Made by a program: the position numbers and the translations under genes. Positions 8,223-17,507 of a stretch of DNA of 64,000 nt are shown in pieces (position 1 is the stretch's first letter; every line of letters begins with the position of its first letter). This stretch comes from Gammaproteobacteria bacterium (GTDB taxonomy: Bacteria; Pseudomonadota; Gammaproteobacteria; JAJPIJ01), in assembly GCA_035501935.1 (NCBI GenBank), contig DATJVC010000007.1:1-64000 (forward strand), given 5' to 3'. Below the pieces are notes generated by a model. That model saw only the letters and a list, made by a program, of their open reading frames with translations. It did no database searches and was not told the origin of the DNA.

Positions 8223-8702
8223 ATGTCCAAGAACTCCTCAAAAATCACCATTGGCAAGCCGGTGCCTGATTTCGAAGCTGAAGCCACCGGCGGCCGGCCC
8301 GTGAAGCTGTCCGGTCTCAAGGGCAAAAAAGTGGTGTTGTACTTCTATCCCAAGGATGATACGCCAGGCTGCACGCTTGAGGGCCAGGATTTCCGCGATC
8401 GTCACGATCAATTCAAGAAACTGAAAACGGTCATCCTCGGCGTATCGCGCGACAGCCTGAAGTCGCATGACAAGTTCAAAGGCGGACAGTGCTTCCCGTT
8501 TGAACTGCTTTCCGATCCGGATGAGAAACTCTGCAGGCTGTTCGATGTCATCAAGGAAAAGAACATGTACGGCAGGAAGGTGATGGGCGTGGAACGCAGC
8601 ACCTTCCTGATCGATGGTGCCGGCGTGCTTCGGCAGGAGTGGCGCAAGGTCAAGGTCAACGGACACGTCGACGAAGTGCTGGCGGCGGTCAAGGCGCTGT
8701 AG
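8223..8702 (+). CDS. bcp: Thiol peroxidase Bcp (PrxQ-type peroxiredoxin)
   Basis: 159 residues. The peroxidatic Cys50 lies in YPKDDTPGCT. The second cysteine that E. coli Bcp has five residues later is replaced by Gln55, so this is not the short-loop CxxxxC type. Cys90 (KGGQCFPF) or Cys104 (DEKLCRLF) could resolve the sulfenic acid instead, as in the long-distance PrxQ subgroup. It reduces organic and hydrogen peroxides in the cytoplasm using thioredoxin. It lies between gcvR and the PIN-PhoH gene with short gaps (20 and 6 bases). Confidence 0.92.
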   Translation: MSKNSSKITIGKPVPDFEAEATGGRPVKLSGLKGKKVVLYFYPKDDTPGCTLEGQDFRDRHDQFKKLKTVILGVSRDSLKSHDKFKGGQCFPFELLSDPDEKLCRLFDVIKEKNMYGRKVMGVERSTFLIDGAGVLRQEWRKVKVNGHVDEVLAAVKAL

Positions 8703-8708
8703 GACCGA

Positions 8709-10115
8709 GTGACCGTACCGGATTCCCCGCGGTTGTTTGTGCTCGACACCAACGTGCTGGTGCACGATCCGGCGTCGCTGTTCCGTTTTCAGGAACACGA
8801 CATCTATGTGCCGATGGCGGTGCTGGAGGAGTTGGACCACGCCAAGAAGGGCAGCTCGGAGGTGGCGCGCAACGCCCGCCAGGTCAGCCGTTTTCTGGAT
8901 GATCTGATCGGCACCGCCGACAAGGCGGCCATTGAGCGAGGACTGCCGCTGCCCAGCCCGCGCAACGGTTTCCACGGCAAGCTGCCCTCCGGACACCTGT
9001 TCCTGCAGACGCATTCCCTGCCCGGAGACCTGCCCGTGCCGCTGCCGGGCAGCCGCCCCGACAACACCATCCTGGGCACGGTCATCGCGCTGCAGAACAT
9101 CCACAAGGACAAGCACGTCTGCCTCGTCTCCAAGGACATCAACCTGCGCATCAAGGCGCGGGTGCTCGGCATCACCGCAGAGGATTATTACAACGACAAG
9201 GTGCTGGATGACGTCAGCCTGCTCTACAGCGGCATCGAGGCGCTGCCGGCGGATTTCTGGGAGCAGCACGGCGAGAAACTGGAGTGCTGGCAGGAGGGCA
9301 ACCGCACCTTTTACGCCATCCGCGGCCCGCTGGTGCAAAAGCTCTGCCCCAGCCAGTGCCTGTACGTGCCGGGCGAGGGGGGGATCGAGGCCATCGTCCG
9401 TCGCATCGAGGGCGAACGCGCGGTGATAGAACGCGTGATCGACTACCGCACCACGCACAACGCGGTCTGGGGCATCACGGCCCGCAATCGCGAGCAGAAT
9501 TTCGTGCTCAATTTCCTCATGGATCCGGAGATCGATTTCGTCTCGGTGCTGGGCACGGCGGGCACCGGCAAGACGCTGCTCGCGCTCGCGGCCGGCCTGA
9601 TGCAGACCATGGAGATCAAACGCTACCGCGAGATCATCATGACGCGCGTCACCATTCCGGTGGGCGAGGACATTGGTTTCCTGCCCGGCACCGAGGAGGA
9701 GAAGATGACGCCGTGGATGGGCGCGCTGTTGGACAACCTGGAGGTGTTGACGCAGACCGAGGTCGGTGGGGAATGGGGGCGGGCGGCGACGGCCGACCTG
9801 CTCTCCAAGCGCATCAAGATCCGATCGGTCAACTTCATGCGCGGGCGCACCTTCCTCAACCGCTACATCATCCTGGACGAGGCGCAGAACCTGACCAGCA
9901 AGCAGATGAAGACGCTCATCACCCGCGCCGGACCGGGCACCAAGATTCTCGCCATCGGCAACATCGGCCAGATCGACACGCCTTATCTCTCCGAGACCAC
10001 CTCCGGCCTGACCTACGTGGTGGATCGTTTCAAGGGCTGGCCGCACAGCGGCCACATCATTCTCATGCGCGGCGAGCGCTCCCGTCTGGCTGATTACGCC
10101 ACCGAATGCCTGTAA
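8709..10115 (+). CDS. PIN domain-PhoH family ATPase fusion (PhoH2/YlaK type)
   Basis: 468 residues starting with GTG. The N-terminal PIN nuclease domain (about 8-150) shows acidic residues in FVLDTNVLVHD and LEELDHAKKG and a later DNTILGTV. The PhoH helicase-like ATPase domain begins near 245 with Walker A GTAGTGKT (about 281-288), Walker B YIILDEAQNLT and RGERS near the end. PIN-PhoH proteins act as RNA helicase/nucleases in characterised mycobacterial members; the role here is inferred. It lies 6 bases downstream of bcp, so probably in one operon. Confidence 0.93.
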   Translation: MTVPDSPRLFVLDTNVLVHDPASLFRFQEHDIYVPMAVLEELDHAKKGSSEVARNARQVSRFLDDLIGTADKAAIERGLPLPSPRNGFHGKLPSGHLFLQTHSLPGDLPVPLPGSRPDNTILGTVIALQNIHKDKHVCLVSKDINLRIKARVLGITAEDYYNDKVLDDVSLLYSGIEALPADFWEQHGEKLECWQEGNRTFYAIRGPLVQKLCPSQCLYVPGEGGIEAIVRRIEGERAVIERVIDYRTTHNAVWGITARNREQNFVLNFLMDPEIDFVSVLGTAGTGKTLLALAAGLMQTMEIKRYREIIMTRVTIPVGEDIGFLPGTEEEKMTPWMGALLDNLEVLTQTEVGGEWGRAATADLLSKRIKIRSVNFMRGRTFLNRYIILDEAQNLTSKQMKTLITRAGPGTKILAIGNIGQIDTPYLSETTSGLTYVVDRFKGWPHSGHIILMRGERSRLADYATECL

Positions 10116-10202
10116 ACGGCGCCGCCACCAGCATTCCGGTCGGATTTGATAAGATGAACCACAAAAACCGGCTTGCGCCGGTATTTCAAAGAAGATGTGC
10201 GC

Positions 10203-11138
10203 ATGAGCGCTGTTCCGCACCCGTCCGAACTTTCATCCGCCCCAACGGCGAGGTCTGCCGTGGCGCGGATACTGGAGGACTACCGTCAAGCCATTGCCTC
10301 CAACGAGGTGGGGGTCCTGGAAGACACCGATATCGAAGCCCTCCACGATTTTCGCGTGGCCATACGCCGCACGCGCACCCTGCTGAAGTTCACGGGCCAG
10401 ATCTTCGGTCGGGAATCACACCGGCGTTTCCGTGAAGATTTCTCCAGGCTCGCCAAATCCACCGGCGAACTGCGCGATCTGGATGTATTTCTTTCGCAGT
10501 GGAAGGCGCAGACGGGACGATTGCGGGCAGCCCCCGCCGTGCTGGAACCCATGCGCATCCTGCTGCTGCGCCGCCGCCATCTGGCTTACAGCCGCCTGGT
10601 GCGACTCATGCGCAGCCCCTGGTACCGGAGATTCAAAACGGCGTGGCGATCGTTACTGGCCCGGGCAACCCGCGACATGACCCATGGCGGGAGCGCCAAG
10701 GTGATCGCCGATTCGGCGTTGAAAACGGCCTTCTCCAACGTCATAAAAATAGGCGACGGCTTGCGACGGCGCGGCTCCATTGAACGGTTGCATGAATTGC
10801 GCAAGGCCTGCAAGGAACTGCGTTATCTACTGGAGGCGTTCAAGGGATTGTGTGGCAAGGATCGCTTTGCAGTCCTGATCAAAAACCTCAAGAACCTTCA
10901 GGACAATCTGGGCGATATCTGCGATTTCGCGATCCAGCAGGACATCGTGCGCGAACTGCGCGTAAGGTTGACGGCGGAGGGCAGGGTGGCACTCTACCCC
11001 ATCATGGTACGATGGGCGAAATGGTTGCGAAAACGGCGGGATCGCGCGCGCGCCCACCTCGCGGAACATTACGATCAGTTTGCGCGCAAACGCAATCGCA
11101 AATTATTCGAGGCCATTACCCGAGCCGCGCGGCCCTGA
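10203..11138 (+). CDS. CHAD domain-containing protein
   Basis: About 311 residues of charged helices with two CHAD halves. Conserved His/Arg/Lys positions are visible in ALHDFRVAIRRTRTLLKFTG (about 41-60) and RLHELRKACKELRYLLEAF (about 200-218). CHAD domains bind inorganic polyphosphate. No polyphosphate kinase or CYTH triphosphatase gene is nearby. ATG 10203 is preferred to the in-frame TTG at 10173 because of the purine-rich AAAGAAG 8-12 bases upstream. It lies 87 bases after the PIN-PhoH gene. Confidence 0.88.
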   Translation: MSAVPHPSELSSAPTARSAVARILEDYRQAIASNEVGVLEDTDIEALHDFRVAIRRTRTLLKFTGQIFGRESHRRFREDFSRLAKSTGELRDLDVFLSQWKAQTGRLRAAPAVLEPMRILLLRRRHLAYSRLVRLMRSPWYRRFKTAWRSLLARATRDMTHGGSAKVIADSALKTAFSNVIKIGDGLRRRGSIERLHELRKACKELRYLLEAFKGLCGKDRFAVLIKNLKNLQDNLGDICDFAIQQDIVRELRVRLTAEGRVALYPIMVRWAKWLRKRRDRARAHLAEHYDQFARKRNRKLFEAITRAARP

Positions 11139-11176
11139 ATCGGCGCCACCGCCAGCGAACGGCGGGAATTTTTCAG

Positions 11177-12382
11177 ATGAGTCCTGACGCGCATCGACAC
11201 GCATCATCACGTTTGCCGCCCATCGTATGGCTCCTGGGCGCGGTTTCCCTGCTGAACGACGCCGCGAGCGAAATGATCACGCCGCTGCTGCCGCTCCTGC
11301 TCACGACGCAGATGGGCGGCGGCGCGACTGCCGTCGCGCTGGTCGAAGGCACGGCGGAGGCCGCCTCCAGCCTGATCAAACTGGTTTCTGGCTGGATTGC
11401 CGATCGCACCGGTGCGCACCGTCCTCTCGTCATCGGCGGCTATCTGCTTTCCAACCTCTCGCGGCCGCTCATCGGCCTGGCGCCGGCGTGGGGCACGGTG
11501 CTGGGCCTGCGCTTTCTGGATCGCGCCGGCAAGGGCCTGCGCACCGCGCCGCGTGACGTCATTCTGACCGCCGGCGTCGCGACGGGGGATCGCGGGCGCG
11601 CCTTCGGCCTGCACCGGGCGATGGATCATTGCGGCGCCATCTTGGGGCCGTTGCTGGCACTGCCGTTGCTCAACGCCGGGCTGCCCATGCAGCACGTATT
11701 CCTGTTTTCCGCGGCACCCGGCGTCCTGGTGTTGCTGATGTTATTGTGGGGGCTGCCGGCCGCGCCGCCGATCGCGCGGAATCACTCGCCGCCCGTCCTG
11801 TCCTGGCGCATGCTGGATGCGCGCCTCAAGGCCCTGATCTTTGCCGCCGTTGCGCTGACGCTCAGTACCCTGCCGGAGGCGTTTCTGATCTTGTGGGCGG
11901 CGCAGGGCGGCATGACGCCGATGACCGTGGCCTTGTTGTGGTCGCTGGCGCACGTGGTCAAGGTGACATCGGCCTATCTGGCCGGGGTGTGGTCGGACCG
12001 CCGCGGCCGGCTGCCGGTGATGATCGCGGGCTGGGGCGTGCGGGTCATCGTGTTGTTGCTGATTGCCACGGGACTGCAGGGTACCGGCGTAACGTGGGCC
12101 CTGTTTTTGTTCTATGCCGGCGCGCTGGCCAGCACCGAGGCGGCGGAGCGGGCCCTGATCGGCGACAACGCCCCGGAAAAACTGCGTGGCACCGTCTTCG
12201 GTTTATACCATCTGACTTGCGGTCTGCTGGTGCTGCCCGGAGTCGCCGCGCTGGGCTGGCTGTGGGAGCACGTCTCGCCGCGCGCGGCGCTGCTCACCGC
12301 TGCGGCCGGCACATTGATCTCCGTGCTGGTGCTGCTGATTCTAGTCCGGCCGGGTTCGCGAAGCGCGCATGCCCATGAGTGA
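11177..12382 (+). CDS. MFS transporter
   Basis: 401 residues, strongly hydrophobic, about 12 membrane helices. The MFS loop signature appears as GWIADRTGAHRPLVIGGY (about 74-91), with RFLDRAGKGLRTAPRD in the following region, typical of a group of uncharacterised MFS permeases. In the second half VWSDRRGRLPVMIAGW repeats the loop motif. The substrate cannot be told. ATG 11177 is used because upstream codons overlap the CHAD gene and lack homology-like sequence. Its end overlaps queG by 14 bases. Confidence 0.87.
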   Translation: MSPDAHRHASSRLPPIVWLLGAVSLLNDAASEMITPLLPLLLTTQMGGGATAVALVEGTAEAASSLIKLVSGWIADRTGAHRPLVIGGYLLSNLSRPLIGLAPAWGTVLGLRFLDRAGKGLRTAPRDVILTAGVATGDRGRAFGLHRAMDHCGAILGPLLALPLLNAGLPMQHVFLFSAAPGVLVLLMLLWGLPAAPPIARNHSPPVLSWRMLDARLKALIFAAVALTLSTLPEAFLILWAAQGGMTPMTVALLWSLAHVVKVTSAYLAGVWSDRRGRLPVMIAGWGVRVIVLLLIATGLQGTGVTWALFLFYAGALASTEAAERALIGDNAPEKLRGTVFGLYHLTCGLLVLPGVAALGWLWEHVSPRAALLTAAAGTLISVLVLLILVRPGSRSAHAHE

Positions 12383-13466
12383 ACAGTCGATGTGTTTGGG
12401 AGACGACTCGCGCTGGCGGGAGCTGGCGCGGGACATCAAGGCGTGGGGACAGGCGTTGGGTTTCCAGCGGGTGGGCATCGCCGACATCCATCTCGAAGAG
12501 GACGAGGCCCATCTGCAAGATTGGCTCGATCGCGGTTTTCACGGCGAGATGCGCTACATGCAGCGGCATGGCGTGAAGCGCAGCCGCCCGGAGATGCTGC
12601 GGCCCGGCACGCTGCGCGTGATCACGGCGCGCATGGATTACTGGCCGCCGGCCCGTGACGCGTGGTCCACGCTGCGCACGCCGTCGGCCGCCTACGTGTC
12701 GCGTTACGCGCTGGGGCGCGATTATCACAAGCTGCTGCGCCGGCGGTTGCAGAAGCTCGCCGATCGCGTCACGGGACGGGTGGGTGACCATGGTTACCGC
12801 GTGTATGTCGACAGCGCACCGGTGCTGGAAAAGGCGCTGGCGCGCAACGCGGGCCTGGGCTGGATCGGCAAGCACACCAATCTCATCAATCGCGAGGCAG
12901 GTTCATGGTTTTTCCTCGGCGAGATATACACCGATCTGCCACTGCCCGCCGATCCCGCGCAGGCGACGGAGCACTGCGGCGACTGCAAGGCATGTCTTGA
13001 CGTGTGCCCCACGCAGGCCATCGTTGCGCCCTATCAGGTCGACGCCCGCCGCTGCATTTCCTATCTCACCATCGAGCTGCGCGGATCGATTCCGGAATCC
13101 CTGCGACCGCTGATCGGCAACCGCATTTATGGTTGCGATGACTGCCAGTTGATTTGCCCGTGGAATCGTTTCGCCAAATTGTCCGCAGAAAAGGACTTCA
13201 ACGTGCGCCACGGTCTCGATGCGCCGGACTTGTTGTCCCTGTTCCGCTGGAGCGAAGAGGAATTTGAACGCAATATGGAGGGATCGGCCATCCGCCGCAT
13301 CGGTTATGAGTGCTGGCTGCGGAACATCGCCGTGGCGTTGGGCAACGCGCCGCGCACGGAGGGCATCATCGCGGCGCTGCGCGAAAAACTGTCGCATCCC
13401 TCGGCCTTGGTGCGCGAGCATGTGTCGTGGGCGCTTGCGCGCCATGAACCAACGTTGACAACGTAA
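12369..13466 (+). CDS. queG: Epoxyqueuosine reductase
   Basis: 365 residues. The N-terminal cobalamin-binding region includes the segments YVDSAPVLEKALARNAG and GWIGKHTNLI. A two-[4Fe-4S] ferredoxin-like module follows, with CGDCKACLDVCPTQAI and CDDCQLICPWN (about 205-260), and then a C-terminal HEAT-like part. It reduces epoxyqueuosine to queuosine in the tRNA anticodon, the last step of the pathway. Starts at 12369 or 12375 are both possible. It overlaps the MFS gene and is convergent with the CDF gene; a short CCGCG/CGCGG hairpin lies in the gap at 13537-13551. Confidence 0.94.
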   Translation: MPMSEQSMCLGDDSRWRELARDIKAWGQALGFQRVGIADIHLEEDEAHLQDWLDRGFHGEMRYMQRHGVKRSRPEMLRPGTLRVITARMDYWPPARDAWSTLRTPSAAYVSRYALGRDYHKLLRRRLQKLADRVTGRVGDHGYRVYVDSAPVLEKALARNAGLGWIGKHTNLINREAGSWFFLGEIYTDLPLPADPAQATEHCGDCKACLDVCPTQAIVAPYQVDARRCISYLTIELRGSIPESLRPLIGNRIYGCDDCQLICPWNRFAKLSAEKDFNVRHGLDAPDLLSLFRWSEEEFERNMEGSAIRRIGYECWLRNIAVALGNAPRTEGIIAALREKLSHPSALVREHVSWALARHEPTLTT

Positions 13467-13574
13467 GTCATGAGGGAACCGGGGGATGTAGCCGACACCG
13501 CGCTTACAAAGATGAAATAAGGAACCTCTGGAAACGCCGCGAATTCCGCGGTGCAGGTATGTACCGCCATTAAG

Positions 13575-14480
13575 TTACAACCCCATCATGCAATCTTCAC
13601 CCTGCGCGCATCCGACGTCGGTTTCGATCTGGAGCGTGGTGTGCCTGATTTCGAACCGGTGTTCCAGAAGTTCCGCCAGTTGATGACGGATGTTCTGCTG
13701 CTCCGCGGGTTGATGGACCAGCACATGGGCCGAGAGTGACACCCGGCCGCTGGTGATGGTCCAGATGTGCAAATCGTGCACGGCCTGTATTCCCTGAATG
13801 CCAGCCATCGCCGTCCGCACCTGTTCCACGTCGATATGAGGCGGCGCGCTCTCCATCAGCACGAACACGGTTTCCTTGAGCAGCGACCAGGATGAGTGAA
13901 TGATCAAGAGGCTGATGAACATGGATGCCGCCGGATCCACCCACGTCCAGCCGCGCGCCCATGCTGCAAGTCCCGCCAGCAATGCGGCCACGCTGCCCAG
14001 GGCGTCCGCCAATACATGCAGCCATACGCCGCGCACGTTGTGGTTGTCGTGAGCGTCCTCGCCCAGGAGATTCAACCCCACAAGATTGATGATGAGCCCG
14101 CCGGCCGCCACCGCCATGACGGTGACACCCAGGACCGCGTGCGGCGTCTGAAATCTTTCCCAAGCCTCCATGAGGATGAAGACGGCAATGACGAGCAAAC
14201 TCGTGCTGTTGACGAGTGCCGCGAAGATCTCGGTGCGATGAAAACCATATGTGTGTCTGGAAGTGGCCGGCTTCTGCGCGAACCACATGGCGAACAGCGT
14301 CAACGCCAGCGAGGCGATGTCAGAGAACATATGTCCCGCGTCTGCCAGCAATGCCAGGGAGTGGGCATACCACCCACCGACTATCTCAGCCACCATGTAA
14401 AGTGTGGTGATGAACAGCATCAGCCGCACGCGTCGGCGGGTGTTGACGCGGCGATCGCCGTGCGAGTAATCTGCTGTCAT
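13575..14480 (-). CDS. Cation diffusion facilitator (CzcD/ZitB-like metal exporter)
   Basis: 301 residues with six membrane helices. The transport-site HxxxD motifs are both present: DAGHMFSDIASL in helix 2 and HVLADALGS in helix 5. The cytoplasmic domain (about 205-290) carries DLHIWTITSGRVSLSAHV, usual in this family. The His-rich loop between helices 4 and 5 is short (EDAHDNHNVRG). It exports Zn2+ or related divalent cations from the cytoplasm. It is divergent from the DUF2946-like gene that begins the TonB locus, with only 32 bases between the two starts, so shared control is plausible. Confidence 0.93.
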   Translation of the reverse strand: MTADYSHGDRRVNTRRRVRLMLFITTLYMVAEIVGGWYAHSLALLADAGHMFSDIASLALTLFAMWFAQKPATSRHTYGFHRTEIFAALVNSTSLLVIAVFILMEAWERFQTPHAVLGVTVMAVAAGGLIINLVGLNLLGEDAHDNHNVRGVWLHVLADALGSVAALLAGLAAWARGWTWVDPAASMFISLLIIHSSWSLLKETVFVLMESAPPHIDVEQVRTAMAGIQGIQAVHDLHIWTITSGRVSLSAHVLVHQPAEQQNIRHQLAELLEHRFEIRHTTLQIETDVGCAQGEDCMMGL

Positions 14481-14512
14481 TGATGGTCTTATAAAGTCAT
14501 GTGCATTGACTG

Positions 14513-14968
14513 ATGCTGTACAATAAACGTATGAGTTTACATTGCCAATCCGGCAGAGCGGCCCCGCGTTCCCTCGCAGCGCGGCGGGGTGACATCCGGA
14601 GGTCTTGGTTGGCCTTGCTGCTAATGTCCGCCTTGATGTTTCAGGGTGTTTTGTCCGCGGCGCATTCTTACGTCCATCTCAAAACCTTCGAATTCGGGTC
14701 GCCGCTCACTGAGTTTCATCCAGTGGCGCGCGGCACGAATGCGCCGGGCGCACCCGGGGCACCGGCGCAGGGCAATCCGGACGACGAAGTCAGTTGCTCA
14801 ATCTGTCTGGCGCTGCTCATGGGCGGGACTTTCGTTCCATCGCAACTATCCGTGCTTGCGCCAGTTCACGCCGCCGAAGGCGTCACGATTTCTCTCGTTA
14901 CACCTGTCGTCATTAGCAAGACCAGATACTCATCCGCCCGTCCCCGGGCTCCACCTCAGTTCGATTAA
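14513..14968 (+). CDS. DUF2946-like exported small protein
   Basis: Up to 151 residues (alternative ATG at 14531). A basic N-terminus is followed by one hydrophobic segment WLALLLMSALMFQGVLSAAHS, a signal peptide or anchor. The mature part has a CSICLAL motif (about 94-100), a second hydrophobic stretch and the C-terminal ARPRAPP typical of DUF2946 proteins. That family is often found beside TonB-dependent receptors or copper genes; its function is unknown. It stands 135 bases ahead of a TonB-dependent receptor and opposite a CDF exporter, which favours a metal-related role. The family assignment is by pattern only. Confidence 0.7.
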   Translation: MLYNKRMSLHCQSGRAAPRSLAARRGDIRRSWLALLLMSALMFQGVLSAAHSYVHLKTFEFGSPLTEFHPVARGTNAPGAPGAPAQGNPDDEVSCSICLALLMGGTFVPSQLSVLAPVHAAEGVTISLVTPVVISKTRYSSARPRAPPQFD

Positions 14969-14983
14969 TTGATTCGACCGGAT

Positions 14984-15016
14984 CGCGCCGGCGCTGAATA
15001 GCGTCGGTGCGGCGCG
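14984..15016. promoter_or_regulatory. Strong hairpin upstream of the TonB-dependent receptor gene
   Basis: CGCGCCG (14984-14990) pairs with CGGCGCG (15010-15016), and inner GCGCT/AGCG bases extend the stem around a GAAT loop. There is no T tract, so it is not a classical terminator. It lies 88 bases before the receptor start, between the DUF2946-like gene and the receptor, and could be an attenuator or mRNA processing structure. No cobalamin riboswitch consensus was recognised here. Confidence 0.4.
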
Positions 15017-15103
15017 CTTGGGCCTTTACAACGGCGGACCACAGTCCGCGGCCGGGCGCTTCCAATTCTGGCAGAAGGAACAATCGAATGATGGAGCCCG
15101 CAC

Positions 15104-17467
15104 ATGAACACAAACATATTCCTGGTCGTGGCCATGGCCGCGATCATCGCGCTTTTCAGTCCCGCTTCCAGCCATGCGGCGGGAGATAAAAACACCGTGA
15201 TCGGCACGGTCACCGATGCACTCGGGAGGCCGCTTGTTGATACAACCGTCAAGCTTCAAAACGCGGAGGGCAGGGACATCGCCCACACCGCAAGTGACCC
15301 GCAGGGCCGGTTTTCATTTACAGGGATTGTCCCGGGCACCTATGCAGTCGTATCGGAGAAGAAGGATTTTCAGACCGGCACGGCAATCGTGACGGTTGGT
15401 GCCGCCGCAGCCGCCAGCACAACCATCGTCATGACGTCAACCAAGCCGCTCGACCTGGCGCTGGCGGCGAAGCAACTGGACGTCGCCCGCAACGCCATCG
15501 AACCGCGGATCGGCGCCTCCACCTATAATATTTCGCAGCAGGCGATCGCCAGCGAGCCGCAGGGGGCGAACCGGCCCTTGAATCAAGTGATCCTGCAGGC
15601 GCCCGGCGTGGCCCAGGATTCCTTCGGCCAGCTTCATGTCCGCGGCGATCATGCAAACCTTCAGTACCGCATCGACGGCGTGATCATCCCTGAGGGTATC
15701 AGCGGGTTCGGTCAGGCGCTGAGTCCGCGCTTTGCCGACAAAGTCGAGCTCATAACTGGTGCACTGCCTGCGCAATATGGTTTACGGACCGCCGGCATCA
15801 TCGACATCCAGACCAAAAGCGGGGCTTACGACAAGGGTGGCTCGATCGGTCTCTACGGCGGCAGCCGCGACACCATTCAGCCCAGCATGGAATATGGTGG
15901 ATCGAGCGGACGATTCAACTACTTCTTCACCGGCGACTATCTGCAAAACGGGCTCGGCATCGAATCCCCGACCGCCGCTGCCGATCCCATCCACGACGAC
16001 AGCCAGCAAGGTCACGGCTTCGGCTATCTCGAGGCCCTGCTCGACCCGACCAGTCGTGTCAGTTTCATTGCGGGGTATGAGCGAGGTCAGTTCCAAATCC
16101 CCAACATTCCGGGCCAAACGCCGTCCCTTGGGCTCGACGTAAACGGCGCCACGGCATTCGACTCCGCCTTACTCAACGAAAACCAGCGCGAAGCGACTCA
16201 ATATGCCATTGCGTCATATCTGAAATCTGCGGGCCGGACCGATTTTCAGGTCTCCGCCTACGAACGCTACAGCAGTCTCACCTTTCAACCCGATCCGCTG
16301 GGCGACCTGCTTTTCAACGGTGTCGCACAGAACGCCTTCAAACGCAGTGTCGCTGAGGGGCTACAGGCGGATGGCAGCTACAAACTCAATTCCAACCATA
16401 CCCTGCGTGCCGGCCTCAACATACAACGCGAACGTGGAACCTCGGAGACTTCCTCGTCGGTCATCCCCACTGATAATACGGGCAACCCGACAAGCACGAC
16501 ACCGATCACCGTTATGGACAACAGCGGCAAGACCAGTTGGACGTACAGCCTGTATCTGCAGGATGAATGGCGCATGACGCCGAAGCTGACACTCAATTTT
16601 GGCGGCCGCTTCGACCGTGTCGATGCCTTCACGCATGAGGACCAAATCAGTCCCCGTATCAACGCGGTTTACCAGGCCACGGACACAACGACATTGCACG
16701 CCGGTTATGCCCGCTATTTCACGCCACCGCCCTTCGAGCTGGTCGGTTCTGAAACAGTGAGCAAGTTCATCAATACCACCAACCAGCCGCAAGTGTTAAC
16801 AGACGATTCGGTACTTGCAGAACGTGCCGACTACTTCGATGTCGGCGTCGCTCAACGCCTGGGAGCGAACCTCAATGTGGGCGTGGACGGCTTTTACAAG
16901 GAGTCCAAAAATCTCATCGACGAGGGCCAATTCGGCGCGCCCATCGTCCTGACGCCCTTCAACTACAAGGAGGGTCGCCAATACGGTCTTGAACTCACCA
17001 CCGCACTGAAAGTGGACAATTTCTCCGCTTACGGAAATATTGCGGCCTTGTCGGCGGAGGGTCGCGACATCGTCTCCAGTCAGTTCAGCTTTGATCCGGG
17101 TGACCTGGCCTATATCCAGAATCATTTTATCCATCTCGATCATGAACAGACCTACACGGCATCTGCCGGCGCCTCTTATCTATGGCACGACGATACACGC
17201 TTCAGCATCGATTCCATTTACGGCAGTGGTCTGCGTACCGACGGCGCCGTTCCGAACGGAGCCAGTCTGGCACCCTACACGCAGGTCAATCTGGGCGTGT
17301 CGCGAAGCTTCGCGACCGGCGGTAAAACGGCGGTGGAAGCGCGTTTCGACGTCGTCAACCTGCTGGACGAAGTCATTGAAATCCGCAGTGGCGAGGGCGT
17401 CGGCGTTGGGGCTCCGCAATTCGGGCCGCGACGCGGTTTCTTCGCCGGCCTGAAATTTAATTTTTAG
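15104..17467 (+). CDS. TonB-dependent outer membrane receptor with N-terminal carboxypeptidase-regulatory-like domain
   Basis: 787 residues. The signal peptide ends near SSHAAG (about 26). A CarboxypepD_reg-like beta domain follows at about 30-105 (VIGTVTDALGRPLVDTTVKL, GRFSFTGIVPGTY), then a plug domain (about 130-240: NQVILQAPGVAQDSFGQLHVRGDH, YRIDGV), then the barrel ending in FAGLKFNF with the usual C-terminal Phe. The substrate is unknown. The extra N-terminal domain is of the kind seen in Oar-like and SusC-like receptors. It is followed 40 bases later by exbB-exbD-tonB, so this receptor has a dedicated energy-transducing system. GGAG lies about 10 bases before ATG 15104. Confidence 0.93.
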   Translation: MNTNIFLVVAMAAIIALFSPASSHAAGDKNTVIGTVTDALGRPLVDTTVKLQNAEGRDIAHTASDPQGRFSFTGIVPGTYAVVSEKKDFQTGTAIVTVGAAAAASTTIVMTSTKPLDLALAAKQLDVARNAIEPRIGASTYNISQQAIASEPQGANRPLNQVILQAPGVAQDSFGQLHVRGDHANLQYRIDGVIIPEGISGFGQALSPRFADKVELITGALPAQYGLRTAGIIDIQTKSGAYDKGGSIGLYGGSRDTIQPSMEYGGSSGRFNYFFTGDYLQNGLGIESPTAAADPIHDDSQQGHGFGYLEALLDPTSRVSFIAGYERGQFQIPNIPGQTPSLGLDVNGATAFDSALLNENQREATQYAIASYLKSAGRTDFQVSAYERYSSLTFQPDPLGDLLFNGVAQNAFKRSVAEGLQADGSYKLNSNHTLRAGLNIQRERGTSETSSSVIPTDNTGNPTSTTPITVMDNSGKTSWTYSLYLQDEWRMTPKLTLNFGGRFDRVDAFTHEDQISPRINAVYQATDTTTLHAGYARYFTPPPFELVGSETVSKFINTTNQPQVLTDDSVLAERADYFDVGVAQRLGANLNVGVDGFYKESKNLIDEGQFGAPIVLTPFNYKEGRQYGLELTTALKVDNFSAYGNIAALSAEGRDIVSSQFSFDPGDLAYIQNHFIHLDHEQTYTASAGASYLWHDDTRFSIDSIYGSGLRTDGAVPNGASLAPYTQVNLGVSRSFATGGKTAVEARFDVVNLLDEVIEIRSGEGVGVGAPQFGPRRGFFAGLKFNF

Positions 17468-17507
17468 TCATAGTTTTCCACGGCAGATAGACAGAAAGGC
17501 TCATTTA

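Noticed and set aside
8238-10220. A 660-codon open frame antisense to bcp and the PIN-PhoH gene
   Set aside because: It mirrors the codon structure of two well-supported genes on the plus strand, shows no domain, and arises from high GC content.
14969-15103. Cobalamin riboswitch ahead of the TonB-dependent receptor
   Set aside because: No GCCACTG-like B12 box or matching fold was found; only one GC-rich hairpin is present.
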